NCBI GenBank assembly: GCA_903869675.1
Contig: CAIQAB010000013.1
Location: 70,001-134,000 of the forward strand
Length of the DNA: 64,000 nucleotides
Source of the DNA: an uncultured Verrucomicrobiota bacterium
GTDB taxonomy: Bacteria > Verrucomicrobiota > Verrucomicrobiia > Opitutales > Opitutaceae
Direction of reading: 5' to 3'
Numbering within the stretch: position 1 is the stretch's first letter; the number at the start of each line of letters is the position of its first letter. Below, piece after piece: positions 44,527-54,801 of the stretch. The position numbers and the translations under genes are program-made. The notes below the pieces were generated by a model. It did no database searches, had not been told where the DNA came from, and worked only from the letters and a program-made list of their open reading frames with translations.

Positions 44527-47181
44527 CTACCAAGCGGACTGAAATAGATGCGTCCCGGGCTCCGCTTCATGGGAAACTTCGGAGCCATCCTTTAATGGCA
44601 TCCGCACGGTCGCAGTGGTATTTGGAGGGATTGAAGTCCGCAGAACCAGTTTGCCCATGCTCTTCTCCCAGCGCACTGCCACCCGCCCATGGGGTGTTTC
44701 GTGCCACGCCTCCACCCAATCCAGTTTCTCCAGCGGGTGCGGGCGAATGATAATATGCTTAAATCCCGGGGCCTTTTCATCCGGCTGTATACCAGCCAGA
44801 TCATGATAAAACCACTCAGTGACCGAACCGAGAAAGAAATGATTTTGCGAGGCACCGAGTTGCGCGTTCCATGACTCGGCAAGGGTGGTGTTACCCTGCT
44901 TCAACTGAAAAGCGTAGCCAGGCCTATCTGGGTTAGTGACCAGATGATAGATGAGATCCGCCCGGCCGGCCTCGGTCAGCGCACGAAATAAGTAAGGCGT
45001 GCCAATCGCTCCGGTAGTATAATGCCCCCGCGTCTCGATGTCACGAAGCAGCGCGGCCAACACCGGGACTCGCTCGGCCGGCTCAACGAGGCCGAGTGCG
45101 AGCGGAAGCGCCAAAGAGGCCTGGGAGCCGCTGCCGTAGAGTTCAGGCGACGCCGGCCTGTAAAGTTCCCGGTTAAAAACCCCGCGGATCTCCTCGGCCT
45201 TGGTCCTGAACATCACGGCATCGTCGGAGTTACCGACCACGGCGGCGACCTTTGCCAGAGTGTCTGTATCGAGCCAAAAATGAGCTGTGGCGGTGAGTGC
45301 AGGAGGCGTGAGATTGGCGCGACCGGGCTTGTCCAGCGATATATCATACCAATCGCCCAGCCCCTCGGTCAACAAGCCGCCGGCGGACTGGCGCTCGAGG
45401 TAGGCAAAATAGCGCTTCATCGCTTCGTAATTTTCACGCAGCGGTCTGTCATCCCCGGTGAAGACATACTGCTGCCAAGGCACGAGTATGAAGGAGGCGC
45501 CCCACTCGGCGGCGGCTCGGTAAGTGCCCTTGAAAACGGTGTATTCCGGCGCGATATTGGGGATCAAACCCTCGGGCGTCTGGGCTTCAGCCATATCGCG
45601 CACGTTCTTGGCCGCTAGACGGTCGAGCGCCCACTCGTATCGCAAAGAAGGACCGTTGAGATGGTTTTGTTCGAGCCAGCCGAGTTTCTCTCGGTGAGGA
45701 CAATCCGTAAGGATGGAGACCATGTTGGAACGCTGTGCCCAGCGCACCAAATCACGGATGCGATTGAGCGTCGGATCCGAGCAGACGAAATTGCCCGCCG
45801 CCGCCGCGGTGGAATGCACGACAACCATCTCGAGGCCATCAATGCGGGGAAGCTCGCCACCCTCGGCAGCAGGCGACAATTCGGCGTATAGATAACGAGA
45901 GCCAAGGTAGTAAAACTGAGGAAACCAGGTTTCCGGACCGTCAGTCGCCTTGGTGTATTGCCACCAAGCGCTACCTCGGTGCGCCCCACCCATGGTCGAG
46001 CGGTTAATGGTGCCATCGGCGTTGACCACTTCGCCCGCGGTGAGCTTCACCACCGACCCCACGGGGCCGCTCATGGTGAGGCGTGGCATAAAGGAGGCGT
46101 TTTGACCAAAATCATAAAGCACAACGCCAGGCGAAAGCTCACGCTTAACGGCGACCGGGCGAGTTTCTATCGGAGCAACCGGCTCCGCCGCGTGGCTCTG
46201 GCCGCGCAATACGCCACTCTCGCCGGTATAGACTACCGCCGGCGTCCAGCCGATATCGGCAAAGCCAGGACTGGCCCAGCCCGCCTGCACCCGCCGGGCG
46301 TCAAAATCTTCGCCACCATAGATACTGGAAAACGTGATCGGCCCCGCCTGGGTTTTCCAACTTTCGTCACTCAGGATGGTCTCGACCGTGCCATCAGCGT
46401 AGTCGAGGCGGAGCTGAAAAATCGCCCGCTGCGGGCCGAAGGAGCCTTTGAATTTCGCGAAGCGCCCTTCCGGCCGGACCACATGAGCCATGCCGTTGCC
46501 CAAGGAGAGGCCAGCGGCGTTCGTGCCGGAGCGAAGTAACGCGGTCACGTCGCGAGTGTCGTAAAGAATCGAGTCCGCATAATCGGTCCAACCGGGTGAA
46601 AGCACATCCACGCCCGCTTTGGCGCCGTTGAGGAAGAGCTCATACTGGCCGAGACCGGTCACCTGCGCGAGCGCCCGTCGAAGGCCCGGGCGCACGGTAA
46701 ACTCGCGCCGCAGCAGGGTGTTTTCCAGACGCTCCGCGCCGGCAGCGGTGATCCACTTCGCACGCCACTCCCCCGGCGCCAGCAGCCCCATGGTCCAGCT
46801 GGCAACCGCACTCCACGCCGAGGCGTGGCCGTGTTTATCCCAGCTCCGCACCTTCCAATACAGCCGCTCCGACGAACCGAGCGCACGACCCGCGTAGGGC
46901 ACAAGCCCGGTCTGATCACCCTCGACGCGACCACTATCCCAGACATCGCCGACCTCCTTCGCAAGCGCGTCGGGCGAGACGGCGACCAGCACCTGCCAAG
47001 CCGTTTGACGCTGACCCGGCTTATCAGACGTGATCTGCCAAGACAGCCGGGGCTGCGTTACGTCTACGCCCAGCGGTTCAGCGGCCAGTTCGCAACGGAG
47101 ATTAACCACCGAGGAGACTGCCTTGACCGTGGCTAAGCTCGATAGCAACAATCCCAACCCGATCCACAGTCGCGCGATCAT
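44527..47181 (-). CDS. GH78 alpha-L-rhamnosidase
   Basis: This 884-residue exported enzyme (signal ~1-22) has the standard GH78 layout. An N-terminal beta-sandwich starts LRCELAAEPLGVDVTQPRLSW. Beta domains (WRAKWITA..., LSPGWTDYADSILYDT) come next, followed by an (alpha/alpha)6 barrel containing TDCPHREKLGWLEQNH, with the acidic catalytic region. A C-terminal sandwich ends the protein. It should release L-rhamnose from rhamnogalacturonan. It is the last gene of the minus-strand operon, and its start overlaps the preceding stop (ATGA). Confidence 0.93.
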   Translation of the reverse strand: MIARLWIGLGLLLSSLATVKAVSSVVNLRCELAAEPLGVDVTQPRLSWQITSDKPGQRQTAWQVLVAVSPDALAKEVGDVWDSGRVEGDQTGLVPYAGRALGSSERLYWKVRSWDKHGHASAWSAVASWTMGLLAPGEWRAKWITAAGAERLENTLLRREFTVRPGLRRALAQVTGLGQYELFLNGAKAGVDVLSPGWTDYADSILYDTRDVTALLRSGTNAAGLSLGNGMAHVVRPEGRFAKFKGSFGPQRAIFQLRLDYADGTVETILSDESWKTQAGPITFSSIYGGEDFDARRVQAGWASPGFADIGWTPAVVYTGESGVLRGQSHAAEPVAPIETRPVAVKRELSPGVVLYDFGQNASFMPRLTMSGPVGSVVKLTAGEVVNADGTINRSTMGGAHRGSAWWQYTKATDGPETWFPQFYYLGSRYLYAELSPAAEGGELPRIDGLEMVVVHSTAAAAGNFVCSDPTLNRIRDLVRWAQRSNMVSILTDCPHREKLGWLEQNHLNGPSLRYEWALDRLAAKNVRDMAEAQTPEGLIPNIAPEYTVFKGTYRAAAEWGASFILVPWQQYVFTGDDRPLRENYEAMKRYFAYLERQSAGGLLTEGLGDWYDISLDKPGRANLTPPALTATAHFWLDTDTLAKVAAVVGNSDDAVMFRTKAEEIRGVFNRELYRPASPELYGSGSQASLALPLALGLVEPAERVPVLAALLRDIETRGHYTTGAIGTPYLFRALTEAGRADLIYHLVTNPDRPGYAFQLKQGNTTLAESWNAQLGASQNHFFLGSVTEWFYHDLAGIQPDEKAPGFKHIIIRPHPLEKLDWVEAWHETPHGRVAVRWEKSMGKLVLRTSIPPNTTATVRMPLKDGSEVSHEAEPGTHLFQSAW

Positions 47182-48254
47182 AATTTAGCTGGATCCAAGA
47201 CCACGTGCTTTATGACCTCGCGGTTCACAGTGTAGGTGATGTGGACCAGTCCGTCGGAGGCCTGAATGACCGCCGGGTAGGCGTAGCCGCTCTTGCAAGG
47301 CTCGCTCTCAAGCGTGACGGCGCGCCGCCACACCAAACCGTCGGAAGAGACCGCGACATCCAGCGGACAACGATCCCCTTTAGCCTCATCAGCCCGATGG
47401 GCGGAGTGGTTGTAAACCAATAACTGCCGCCCGTCGGCGAGCGTCACCGCATCCGTGCCGGAATTAGGGTTCGGCAGATCAATCGCAGTAAGCGGGCTCC
47501 AGGTCTGCCCGCCGTCCTTGGACCAAGTCTGGGCGACCACTCCCTGTTTGGTCCGGCAGAGTGCCTGGAGGCGGCCATCGGAATAGAAAAGGATGCTCGG
47601 CTGAATCGCATCGAACCCGGGACCTTTTTTCACCGGCCCGATTTTTTCCCATGTCGCGCCGGCATCACGCGTGCGTTCGAAGTGCACCAGCCAGCCGTCG
47701 CCGTCCTTATCGCCCGTGGGGCTTTTGTTACCCTCAGTGCTAACCGGTGAAAGCCAGGAGCCATCGGGCATCGACACCGGTTTGTTTTTAATTGGACCGA
47801 GAATGCCCTCAGGCAGCCGGCGGGGCGAACCCCAAACCCGCCCGCCATCGCCCGAAGTGATCAACATGCCCCACCAGTCGCGCGGTGTGGGCCCAACTTT
47901 ATAAAAAAGCTGCAAGGGCGCATCTTTCGGCGCGAAAAGAACTGGATTCCATGTTGGCAAGCGGGGGGAATCCTCCGGCTGAACACCGTCGGCGACCATT
48001 ACCCCTGGCGTCCAATGCCCGGACTCAAAACGAGCCACGTAGATGCATACATCCGGGTTCCGTTCCTTGGTGCCGCCAAACCACGCCGCTACCAATTGCC
48101 CCGGAGCAGTTTCCACAATGGTCGAAGCGTGGCACTCGGGATAGGACGCGCCACGATTGATCAATTCCGCCCGCACCACCGCCGGATGCGGAGCGGCGGC
48201 GCGAAGGCCAAGCGCCAGGGAGAGAAAAACCAGCGAGAGGGGCAAAGTTTTCAT
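47178..48254 (-). CDS. Secreted BNR/sialidase-like beta-propeller protein
   Basis: This 358-residue protein has a signal peptide (~1-20). Asp-box-like repeats are visible (TSGDGGRVWGSP, TRDAGATWEKIG, SKDGGQTWSPL, SSDGLVWRRA). It matches the BNR_2 group of sialidase-fold proteins that accompany GH78 in pectin loci. Some relatives cleave uronic or rhamnosyl linkages rather than sialic acid, so the substrate is open. It overlaps GH78 and the MFS gene by 4 bases each. Confidence 0.85.
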   Translation of the reverse strand: MKTLPLSLVFLSLALGLRAAAPHPAVVRAELINRGASYPECHASTIVETAPGQLVAAWFGGTKERNPDVCIYVARFESGHWTPGVMVADGVQPEDSPRLPTWNPVLFAPKDAPLQLFYKVGPTPRDWWGMLITSGDGGRVWGSPRRLPEGILGPIKNKPVSMPDGSWLSPVSTEGNKSPTGDKDGDGWLVHFERTRDAGATWEKIGPVKKGPGFDAIQPSILFYSDGRLQALCRTKQGVVAQTWSKDGGQTWSPLTAIDLPNPNSGTDAVTLADGRQLLVYNHSAHRADEAKGDRCPLDVAVSSDGLVWRRAVTLESEPCKSGYAYPAVIQASDGLVHITYTVNREVIKHVVLDPAKL

Positions 48255-49534
48255 GGAGAAAAAGTCTTCGAAGAACGGACGATATCTCGCCGAACAAAAA
48301 CAAAGGCGGCAACGAGCAGCAGCGCGGCCGAGAGCACATATATGACACCGCCAAAGGCGATGGCTTCGCTCATGTTATCAATCTCTATGCTATGCCTACC
48401 ATATTTTGTCGCGAGGCCTACCGCAACCGGACCGAGCGCCCCACCACCCCAACCAACCGTGTTCATGATTCCGGCCGCCGTCGCGCGGGCACGGGGCTCA
48501 ATCACATCATAGAGCGAGGCGAAGATATTCGCGTCGTATAACCCCTTGCAAAACCCGAAAAGAGACATGGCAAGCAGCAGCGTGCGAACCTCCCGGGTTA
48601 GTCCGACCATGACGATAAATCCCGCGCCCACAACAAGTCCGACAGCTTGGACGAGAATGCGGCCTCCGGCAAATCGCTTAGCGAGTGCATCAGCCAGTAG
48701 CCCCCCGATCGGAACGCTAAACGCACTCGCTAGGTGAATAAATACCGATCCGGAAAGACCTGCGGTTGTGAGCTTGAAGGCGAATTTCTCGGTCAAAAAA
48801 GTCGGCGTCCAAGTCAAGAAAACCGTCGCGACAAAGTTCGCCCCTAAAAAGCCAAACATCAGCAACACCGCCGTCGGCCGCCGAAAAATCTCCCGGAGTG
48901 TTGGGCCGATACCCAACGGACCCTCCTGCGGCGTGGCATCAGAATTAATACCATCTGATACACCACGCACCGGTTCACGAAGAAAACGCAACAAAACCAG
49001 CGCCAAGACAAAGCCGGCGACGCCAAAAAAATAGAATCCCACACGCCAGCCATATTGCTCGGCAAACCAAGCCCCGAGCCAACTACCAACAATAGTCCCT
49101 GCATACACGCTAGACTGATGGAACGACATGGCACGAGATCGCGTATCACGTCCATGATAGTCGCTTACAAGCGACATGGTTGCCGGGAAATAAAAGGTTT
49201 CTCCCATGCCCTCGAGTGCGCGCACGGTAACAAAATGCCAGAAACGGCTACACCATCCGGTGAACACGGTCACCAAACTCCAAAACAAGCACCCACCCAA
49301 GATGAGCTTTTTACGTGAGAACCGGTCGGCAATGAAGCCCGCCAAGGGGGCGCCAGCGGCGTAAACCCACGCAAAGGCGGATCCAATAAGTCCAAGCTGC
49401 ACCGGACCAAAACCAAACTCGGTCTTAAGCTTGGGAAAAACCGAGAAAATGGCCTGCCGGTCCGCATAGTTGAAAAAACAGATAAACCAAAGCATCCCGA
49501 CCACCGCCCATTTATAGTTCTTGGAATTTTTCAC
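48251..49534 (-). CDS. MFS transporter, anion:cation symporter (hexuronate-like)
   Basis: This ~427-residue protein has 12 predicted membrane helices. It has the ACS-family opening WFICFFNYADRQAIFSVFPKLK, DRFSRKKLILGG after helix 2, and FGFCKGLYDANIFASLYDV. Relatives import hexuronates or other sugar acids with H+ or Na+. GTG at 49534 overlaps the upstream stop as GTGA, consistent with the other 4-base overlaps in this operon; an in-frame TTG at 49552 is an alternative. Confidence 0.9.
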   Translation of the reverse strand: MKNSKNYKWAVVGMLWFICFFNYADRQAIFSVFPKLKTEFGFGPVQLGLIGSAFAWVYAAGAPLAGFIADRFSRKKLILGGCLFWSLVTVFTGWCSRFWHFVTVRALEGMGETFYFPATMSLVSDYHGRDTRSRAMSFHQSSVYAGTIVGSWLGAWFAEQYGWRVGFYFFGVAGFVLALVLLRFLREPVRGVSDGINSDATPQEGPLGIGPTLREIFRRPTAVLLMFGFLGANFVATVFLTWTPTFLTEKFAFKLTTAGLSGSVFIHLASAFSVPIGGLLADALAKRFAGGRILVQAVGLVVGAGFIVMVGLTREVRTLLLAMSLFGFCKGLYDANIFASLYDVIEPRARATAAGIMNTVGWGGGALGPVAVGLATKYGRHSIEIDNMSEAIAFGGVIYVLSAALLLVAAFVFVRRDIVRSSKTFSP

Positions 49535-50505
49535 TGCGCACCCTCCGGCCAAGCCGCGCGCAAAGATTCAATTAAACCCCTTGGCACCTGAACAATGCTG
49601 CCGTGACGGGCCTGCGCCGGAAACCTTACCCGATCACTCACATCCTCCCAATTCTTTAGATCCCGTGAGCGAACCATCCCGATGGAGTCGAGTTGGTGTT
49701 TGTCAAAATAAACACGGTATTCACCTTCCACCTTGATGGCGGTCGGCCCCTCCGCCCAGTAGTCACCGGTGAGCGCGGGCGAGACTGCGCCCCACGGCCC
49801 CTCGGCGTTAGCACTACGAACCATACGGATATTTTTCTCTGTTTTCGGAGCAAAAGTCTCGTTTTTTATAAACATCAGCCAGCCGCCGTCGCTATCATGT
49901 AGTAAATTAGCATCAATCACGTTGAAGCCACCGTCATAAAGCAACTTCGCAGGCGTATAGCGCAAGAAATCTGTTGTAGTCGTCGCATAGATGCGGTGGT
50001 TGCGCTCGGGGCGCTTGTTGGACATGGCAGTGTCAGGGAACCGGCCGAGAATCGTGGTAGACCAGAAAATCAGGTAGTTTTTTTTATAATCATCCCAGAT
50101 AATTTCTGGCGCCCAGCAATTCTGTGCGTCCGATTCGTGCATCATAACCGGAATGGCCTGCTGGTCAGACCAATGAATAAGATCCGATGATGAAGCGTGG
50201 CCGATTGTTCGTCCAGTCCAACCCGTAGTCCAAACGAGATGCCACAATTTGTCAGGACCCAGATATAAACATGGATCACGCATGATCTTCGCCTCGCCTG
50301 CGGTTGGGACGAGACAAGGCTTACCTTCCTTGAGCATTTTAAAGTCGTAACCGTCTGGACTCCAAGCTAAACGGAACCCTTCAGCCTCCCGGTCGTGATA
50401 AAAATAGGCGAAAAGATAACAGGGATCCTGTGATACGGATGCCGTTACCGAGGTTGGCACCCCTAAGCCAATTATAAAACAAAATGCAATTATACGCGAT
50501 ATCAT
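49531..50505 (-). CDS. GH43-like secreted glycoside hydrolase
   Basis: This 324-residue five-bladed propeller protein has a signal peptide (~1-22). GH43-type elements include KIMRDPCLYLGPDKLWHLVWT (catalytic base Asp region), NCWAPEIIWDDYKKNYLIFWS, and the acid-region WAEGPTAIKVEGEYRVYFD (general acid Glu). It probably removes alpha-L-arabinofuranose or a similar side-chain sugar from pectin. It starts 2 bases after the DUF5060 gene stop. Confidence 0.85.
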   Translation of the reverse strand: MISRIIAFCFIIGLGVPTSVTASVSQDPCYLFAYFYHDREAEGFRLAWSPDGYDFKMLKEGKPCLVPTAGEAKIMRDPCLYLGPDKLWHLVWTTGWTGRTIGHASSSDLIHWSDQQAIPVMMHESDAQNCWAPEIIWDDYKKNYLIFWSTTILGRFPDTAMSNKRPERNHRIYATTTTDFLRYTPAKLLYDGGFNVIDANLLHDSDGGWLMFIKNETFAPKTEKNIRMVRSANAEGPWGAVSPALTGDYWAEGPTAIKVEGEYRVYFDKHQLDSIGMVRSRDLKNWEDVSDRVRFPAQARHGSIVQVPRGLIESLRAAWPEGAQ

Positions 50506-50507
50506 GG

Positions 50508-52106
50508 TTAGTCGTTGGGCAGCACGGTGGCCGCGGGTTTTCCGTCCTGCCCGATGCGTCGAACGCGCACCGCCATACCCGGTTTTCCCGAAAGCTTCAC
50601 CACCCGTTCGGCAACGTCAACGTAATGATAATTATCGAGCTTTTTGGTTACGAATTCACCCTCGACAGGAGTAATTGACATATCCCAGGTATCAATGATC
50701 TCGACCTGATAATGTTGACCGTCGATCACGCCATTTTTATAAAGCCTGAAACGCCACTCCAATGGAGTGGCTTGTCCGAAATAAGTAAGATAATAAAGTC
50801 CAGGCACTCCCCCGGTGTTCACATCCTGCCATTTATCAATCGGGTCAATACCTTGGGCGGGACTCTCCTCGAGCACTTTGCGTAAAAATGCAAGGCGGGG
50901 CGCACTTTGGCCGCTCAACTTGCCACCAAATGAAGTCCAGGTATCCTCTTCGACGGTAGTGAAATAGTCGCCATGCCCGACATAGGTTCCAGCAACGGTG
51001 CCACACCAGAAACGATGCACCATTTCCTGACCCGTGAGATTCCCCCAACGGTATTGAGTCACGCCTTCATACTTTACTTCATCATATACCACGGGCTTGC
51101 GCCAGACGCCGCGATACATCTCCGCCCGACCCGGCTCCTCCACCGCGGCTCCGTTTTGCATGGAAACATGCGTAATCCACGACTTGCCGTGATCGTATAT
51201 AATGGCGCCATTGTGAATCGAGCGGAGGCGCTGATGCGGATCACACTCTTGCACGAGATTTCCGAGACGATCCCAGTCGGCCTCGGTTTTGGTCCGCAGA
51301 AAATCATATTCATTGGCCAACGACCACCAAATATTGCGATAAGCACCGAGACGGGCCACGACATAACGAACGTAACGCTCATCGGCAACGGCATCCATCG
51401 TCTCAAATCCAAATTTACCGTAAGGGTTGAAGAGAATGACATCCGCCTGGATACCCAGATCACTTAGCTGCCTGATGCGGTTTTCAAAATGCCGGAAATA
51501 ATCAGGGTTAAAACGGCTAAAATCCCATGCATACGGTGGAGTGCCTGCGAAAGGCCAGCGGGGGGGGGCGAAATGATTTTGATAAGGGGTGGGTTGCGGG
51601 GTGAGCAGCATGCGCGCTTTATTGAAGGGCGAGGCCGCCAAAGTGCGGAGAGTCTCCTCCTGGAGTTCCTCCGGCGCATCTGTCCAGTTGTAGATGGTAG
51701 TGCCAACCTGTTTAAACGGCGTGCCATCCGCATAAGCAAAATGGAATGTATTTTGCACCTGCACCGGCCCGTGATTGCCCGAGGCGGGGGACGTCACGAT
51801 AAACTTGCCGAGTTTGCCGGTCAGTTCCCAGCGATTGCTCTTGGTTTCATAACGCCAGTCCCCGGTCGCACCGGGGCTGAATCGAATTTTATAAATACCA
51901 TCACCATCATAAAACCCAGGGACCGTGACGGTGGTATTACCGTCGGTAAACACCGCGCCAAAACGCACCTCCAGGAAGGGGTTGCCCCCTGCAGGCCCTT
52001 TGAGCTCAAGTTCAAACACGCCCCATTTCTCTATAGTGGAGAAACCTGCCGCCACTCCACAAAGCGCGGTGAGCGTAAACAGAATAAAGCAGCAAATATA
52101 TTTCAT
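50508..52106 (-). CDS. DUF5060/DUF4038-type (apiosidase-like) glycoside hydrolase
   Basis: The 532-residue exported protein has a DUF5060-like beta-sandwich first (residues ~22-110: WGVFELELKGP, PGFYDGDGIYKIRF). A TIM barrel follows (~115-430), with the acid Glu266 in IWWSLANEYDF and a second Glu in VVYDEVKYEG. A small beta domain (DUF5605-like) ends it. DUF4038 barrels include GH140 enzymes that cut apiosyl linkages of rhamnogalacturonan II, so an apiosidase-like role is plausible but not proven. Confidence 0.8.
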   Translation of the reverse strand: MKYICCFILFTLTALCGVAAGFSTIEKWGVFELELKGPAGGNPFLEVRFGAVFTDGNTTVTVPGFYDGDGIYKIRFSPGATGDWRYETKSNRWELTGKLGKFIVTSPASGNHGPVQVQNTFHFAYADGTPFKQVGTTIYNWTDAPEELQEETLRTLAASPFNKARMLLTPQPTPYQNHFAPPRWPFAGTPPYAWDFSRFNPDYFRHFENRIRQLSDLGIQADVILFNPYGKFGFETMDAVADERYVRYVVARLGAYRNIWWSLANEYDFLRTKTEADWDRLGNLVQECDPHQRLRSIHNGAIIYDHGKSWITHVSMQNGAAVEEPGRAEMYRGVWRKPVVYDEVKYEGVTQYRWGNLTGQEMVHRFWCGTVAGTYVGHGDYFTTVEEDTWTSFGGKLSGQSAPRLAFLRKVLEESPAQGIDPIDKWQDVNTGGVPGLYYLTYFGQATPLEWRFRLYKNGVIDGQHYQVEIIDTWDMSITPVEGEFVTKKLDNYHYVDVAERVVKLSGKPGMAVRVRRIGQDGKPAATVLPND

Positions 52107-52146
52107 GGGGAATTAAAATAGCGTTAGAATTATAGGCGCGAGTGGA

Positions 52147-54801
52147 TCACGGCTGAACGTCGTGAGCTTCGGCAAGCCCCGTAATAACCGCCTTGTCAGG
52201 AAAATGTTCGCGATACTCCCGCGCCATTGCTGCGATCGAGTCTGCAGTCGGGCGCCTGCCCTTGAATAAACGTTGATGCTGACGGGGGGCGAGAGATTGA
52301 CCGCCGGCCGGAGCAAATTCCACCCCTTCGGCATTTCGAAACCAGTAGGTCAGGTCAATTACATCCACTTCAGCCGAGCGTTTAGCATCGGCCAGAATGG
52401 CGTCCTGCACATCCTTGGGAGCGCTCAAAGCAATAAGGGGATGCAGACCAGTATCGCGTTTCCACTCTGCAACCACATCCAACCAGAATTGCATAAAATG
52501 CAAAGGGCCGGTGTTCTCGGCCGTAAGGGTATGTATGACATTAGTCTCGGCCCCTAGCACGTCGAGATGATGCCGGATATATGCTCGATGCAGACCGCGA
52601 TAGACTGGGTCCGATATATTATAAAACTCATCGGCCATCTTGATCGTGTCACCATTAAATGGAGGCGGCTCGGTAAATGTCGTTGCATTTATGTTATTAA
52701 CAGGCCGCCACGGCCCATCCACCCAATGCGCGCCCGATTCAATGATGTTATGTTGAAAATACATCTCATTCAGAAGAACAATGCCGTGCGTGCGGGCCTC
52801 ACGGGCAAAGGCCAGCAGACGATCGAAATACCATGGGTTATACTTTGTAAGATCGTAACGGCTTAAACCATCCCATGCCTTTCCCTGACCTGACCGCGCG
52901 AAGGGTTGCTCGAAAAACGGAGGGAAAACCTCGCCATCAGGTCGCCGAACCATTTGGTGATCATCACGTCGGCGCTCATACCAAAGGCCGTAGTGATGGC
53001 GAAACACCGTCTTTCCCTCTCTCGCCAGTTTTTGGGCAACAGCGGCAGGTTCATCCGTCAAGCCTGTGCCGGTGCGCCCAGGTGCAAACCGGGTGATCGC
53101 CGGGTCCGCTTCAGACGCGCGGGATGGTTCAAGACGTCCGCGCCACCAAGCGGTTGTGGCGTCACGACCCGCCAACCGTTTGCCGTCAATCTGCAAAACT
53201 CCGTCCACCAGCGTGAGCGGCTTGCCCTTGGCAATGGCAGTTGCGGCAACTGCCGCAGGGACCGAGGAAAGATCCGCAGGCGGCTGGCTGTATACGCGGG
53301 GCAAAAGCGCGTCGAGTGCCGCGGGGCCGGCACGAGCCTCGAGTTGGGCGCGGTAAATGGATTCGGGCTTGGCGAATTGGCTAACCAAGTGCCAGCTGCC
53401 ATCACCTAAAAACTGCGCCCAAACCGCCACGGCCCAGTTATGCGCACCGGGAGGCGTGCGACAGACAATCAGGCCGGCACTGCACTGCCACAACATGGAA
53501 TTAACCGCCGCCCAACCCACTCCCTGATTAAAAGTCTCCAAATTATCGATACGGATAGAGGCGCCGTCAATTTTTACCCCGTCAAAAAGCAACCCCGAGG
53601 AATAACTGCCCAGCGAACCGCTGAAAGAGGTGCTCTGGCGCGACTCGCACTGAAGGAAAACATTAGGACCCGCGGTGAGATAACCGGTAGTGAAATCATT
53701 GCGCCCGGACTCCGAAATGCACCGCAAGAAAAGCACCTGCTGACCGCGATTGTGGAATGCCAGTCTCCGGTAGCCGGCAAGTTCAGAAATCGGAGCGATT
53801 GACGCACAATCCTGAACGGTCACGCGAGCGGCCTTGGCGCCAACCTGAACGGCTGAACCGGCAAAATGCACCGCCGTCACGTCTGCGACCCAGCTGTCGC
53901 GAACAGCATGCAAATCAATGGCATTCCAAGCATGCTGCTCATCAAGATTATTGGCCAAATCGTAATCAGAAACACAACGAAGGCGCTCGACCCCGCAGCG
54001 TTCCAGATAACCTTCCCGGACATGCACCCCCAGCGTGGCGCCGCCGAAGCGCTGCTCCAACGCCAAGGTGAGCGGCGCGTCCAGGGTGACTACATCGCCC
54101 CGCACCGCCGTGATCACACGGTCCCAGGTTACATCCAAGCTGCCCGCTTTCCACTGGTAACCCTGCCGGCCGGGCGAATCATCCATACCCATAAATTTTA
54201 TCCACTCCACCGTGCTGGGGCGTTTGATCGTAACGGAAACCCCGGGTTTTAAGCCGGTGGAGTCGGCCAGTCGCAGGGAATTACTCCCGACCGGCACGAC
54301 ATCCTCGGCAACCGCAACCGGCCCGCCGATTGAGCGGCGCCCATCACGACCGGCGATCTCAATGAGTGCGCGGCGTCCTGTGCCGGTGGCCCTGATCACC
54401 GTTCCGTCCTCGCCAGCGCCAGAGCCGCGTAGAACGACCCCGGAAGCGGCAATGGTTAATTGCCCAGAAATTTCGTAAGTTCCCGGAGCGAGGAGCACCG
54501 CTCCGCGTAGTCCGGCGGCATCAAGCGGATATGTGGCCAGGTGATCCAGGGCCGCCTGGATACGTGCGCCGTCATCTCCCGGTCCGGGCTCAACCAGCAA
54601 ACTCGCCTGCGCCTCGGGCAACGGCACGCCGCCGCCGCCATAGCCTGCGAAGGAAAAATCGGGCATACGATTGCCGTCCGCATCCATCTGATAAACCAGC
54701 TCGCCAGACGGCGCAGTCGTTACCGGAGGCGGGGTTTCGCGAGCGTGGGACAGGACGACAAACGCCCCGGCCAAGATCAGCCAACTTGCATAAATTTTCA
54801 T
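52147..54801 (-). CDS. Beta-helix protein fused to a TIM-barrel-like domain
   Basis: The 884-residue exported protein starts at ATG 54801. Residues ~75-480 form a pectin-lyase-type right-handed beta-helix (GAVLLAPGTYEISGQLTI, VVLRGSGAGEDGTVIRATG, WVADVTAVHFAGSAVQVG). The C-terminal ~300 residues look like an (alpha/beta)8 hydrolase, with IVLLNEMYFQHN and TLTAENTGPLHFMQFWLDV, both containing conserved Glu. It is likely in the DUF6298-type group, but I am not certain of the family name. A combined lyase/hydrolase or a binding-plus-hydrolase role is possible. Its start overlaps the upstream gene (ATGA). Confidence 0.75.
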   Translation of the reverse strand: MKIYASWLILAGAFVVLSHARETPPPVTTAPSGELVYQMDADGNRMPDFSFAGYGGGGVPLPEAQASLLVEPGPGDDGARIQAALDHLATYPLDAAGLRGAVLLAPGTYEISGQLTIAASGVVLRGSGAGEDGTVIRATGTGRRALIEIAGRDGRRSIGGPVAVAEDVVPVGSNSLRLADSTGLKPGVSVTIKRPSTVEWIKFMGMDDSPGRQGYQWKAGSLDVTWDRVITAVRGDVVTLDAPLTLALEQRFGGATLGVHVREGYLERCGVERLRCVSDYDLANNLDEQHAWNAIDLHAVRDSWVADVTAVHFAGSAVQVGAKAARVTVQDCASIAPISELAGYRRLAFHNRGQQVLFLRCISESGRNDFTTGYLTAGPNVFLQCESRQSTSFSGSLGSYSSGLLFDGVKIDGASIRIDNLETFNQGVGWAAVNSMLWQCSAGLIVCRTPPGAHNWAVAVWAQFLGDGSWHLVSQFAKPESIYRAQLEARAGPAALDALLPRVYSQPPADLSSVPAAVAATAIAKGKPLTLVDGVLQIDGKRLAGRDATTAWWRGRLEPSRASEADPAITRFAPGRTGTGLTDEPAAVAQKLAREGKTVFRHHYGLWYERRRDDHQMVRRPDGEVFPPFFEQPFARSGQGKAWDGLSRYDLTKYNPWYFDRLLAFAREARTHGIVLLNEMYFQHNIIESGAHWVDGPWRPVNNINATTFTEPPPFNGDTIKMADEFYNISDPVYRGLHRAYIRHHLDVLGAETNVIHTLTAENTGPLHFMQFWLDVVAEWKRDTGLHPLIALSAPKDVQDAILADAKRSAEVDVIDLTYWFRNAEGVEFAPAGGQSLAPRQHQRLFKGRRPTADSIAAMAREYREHFPDKAVITGLAEAHDVQP

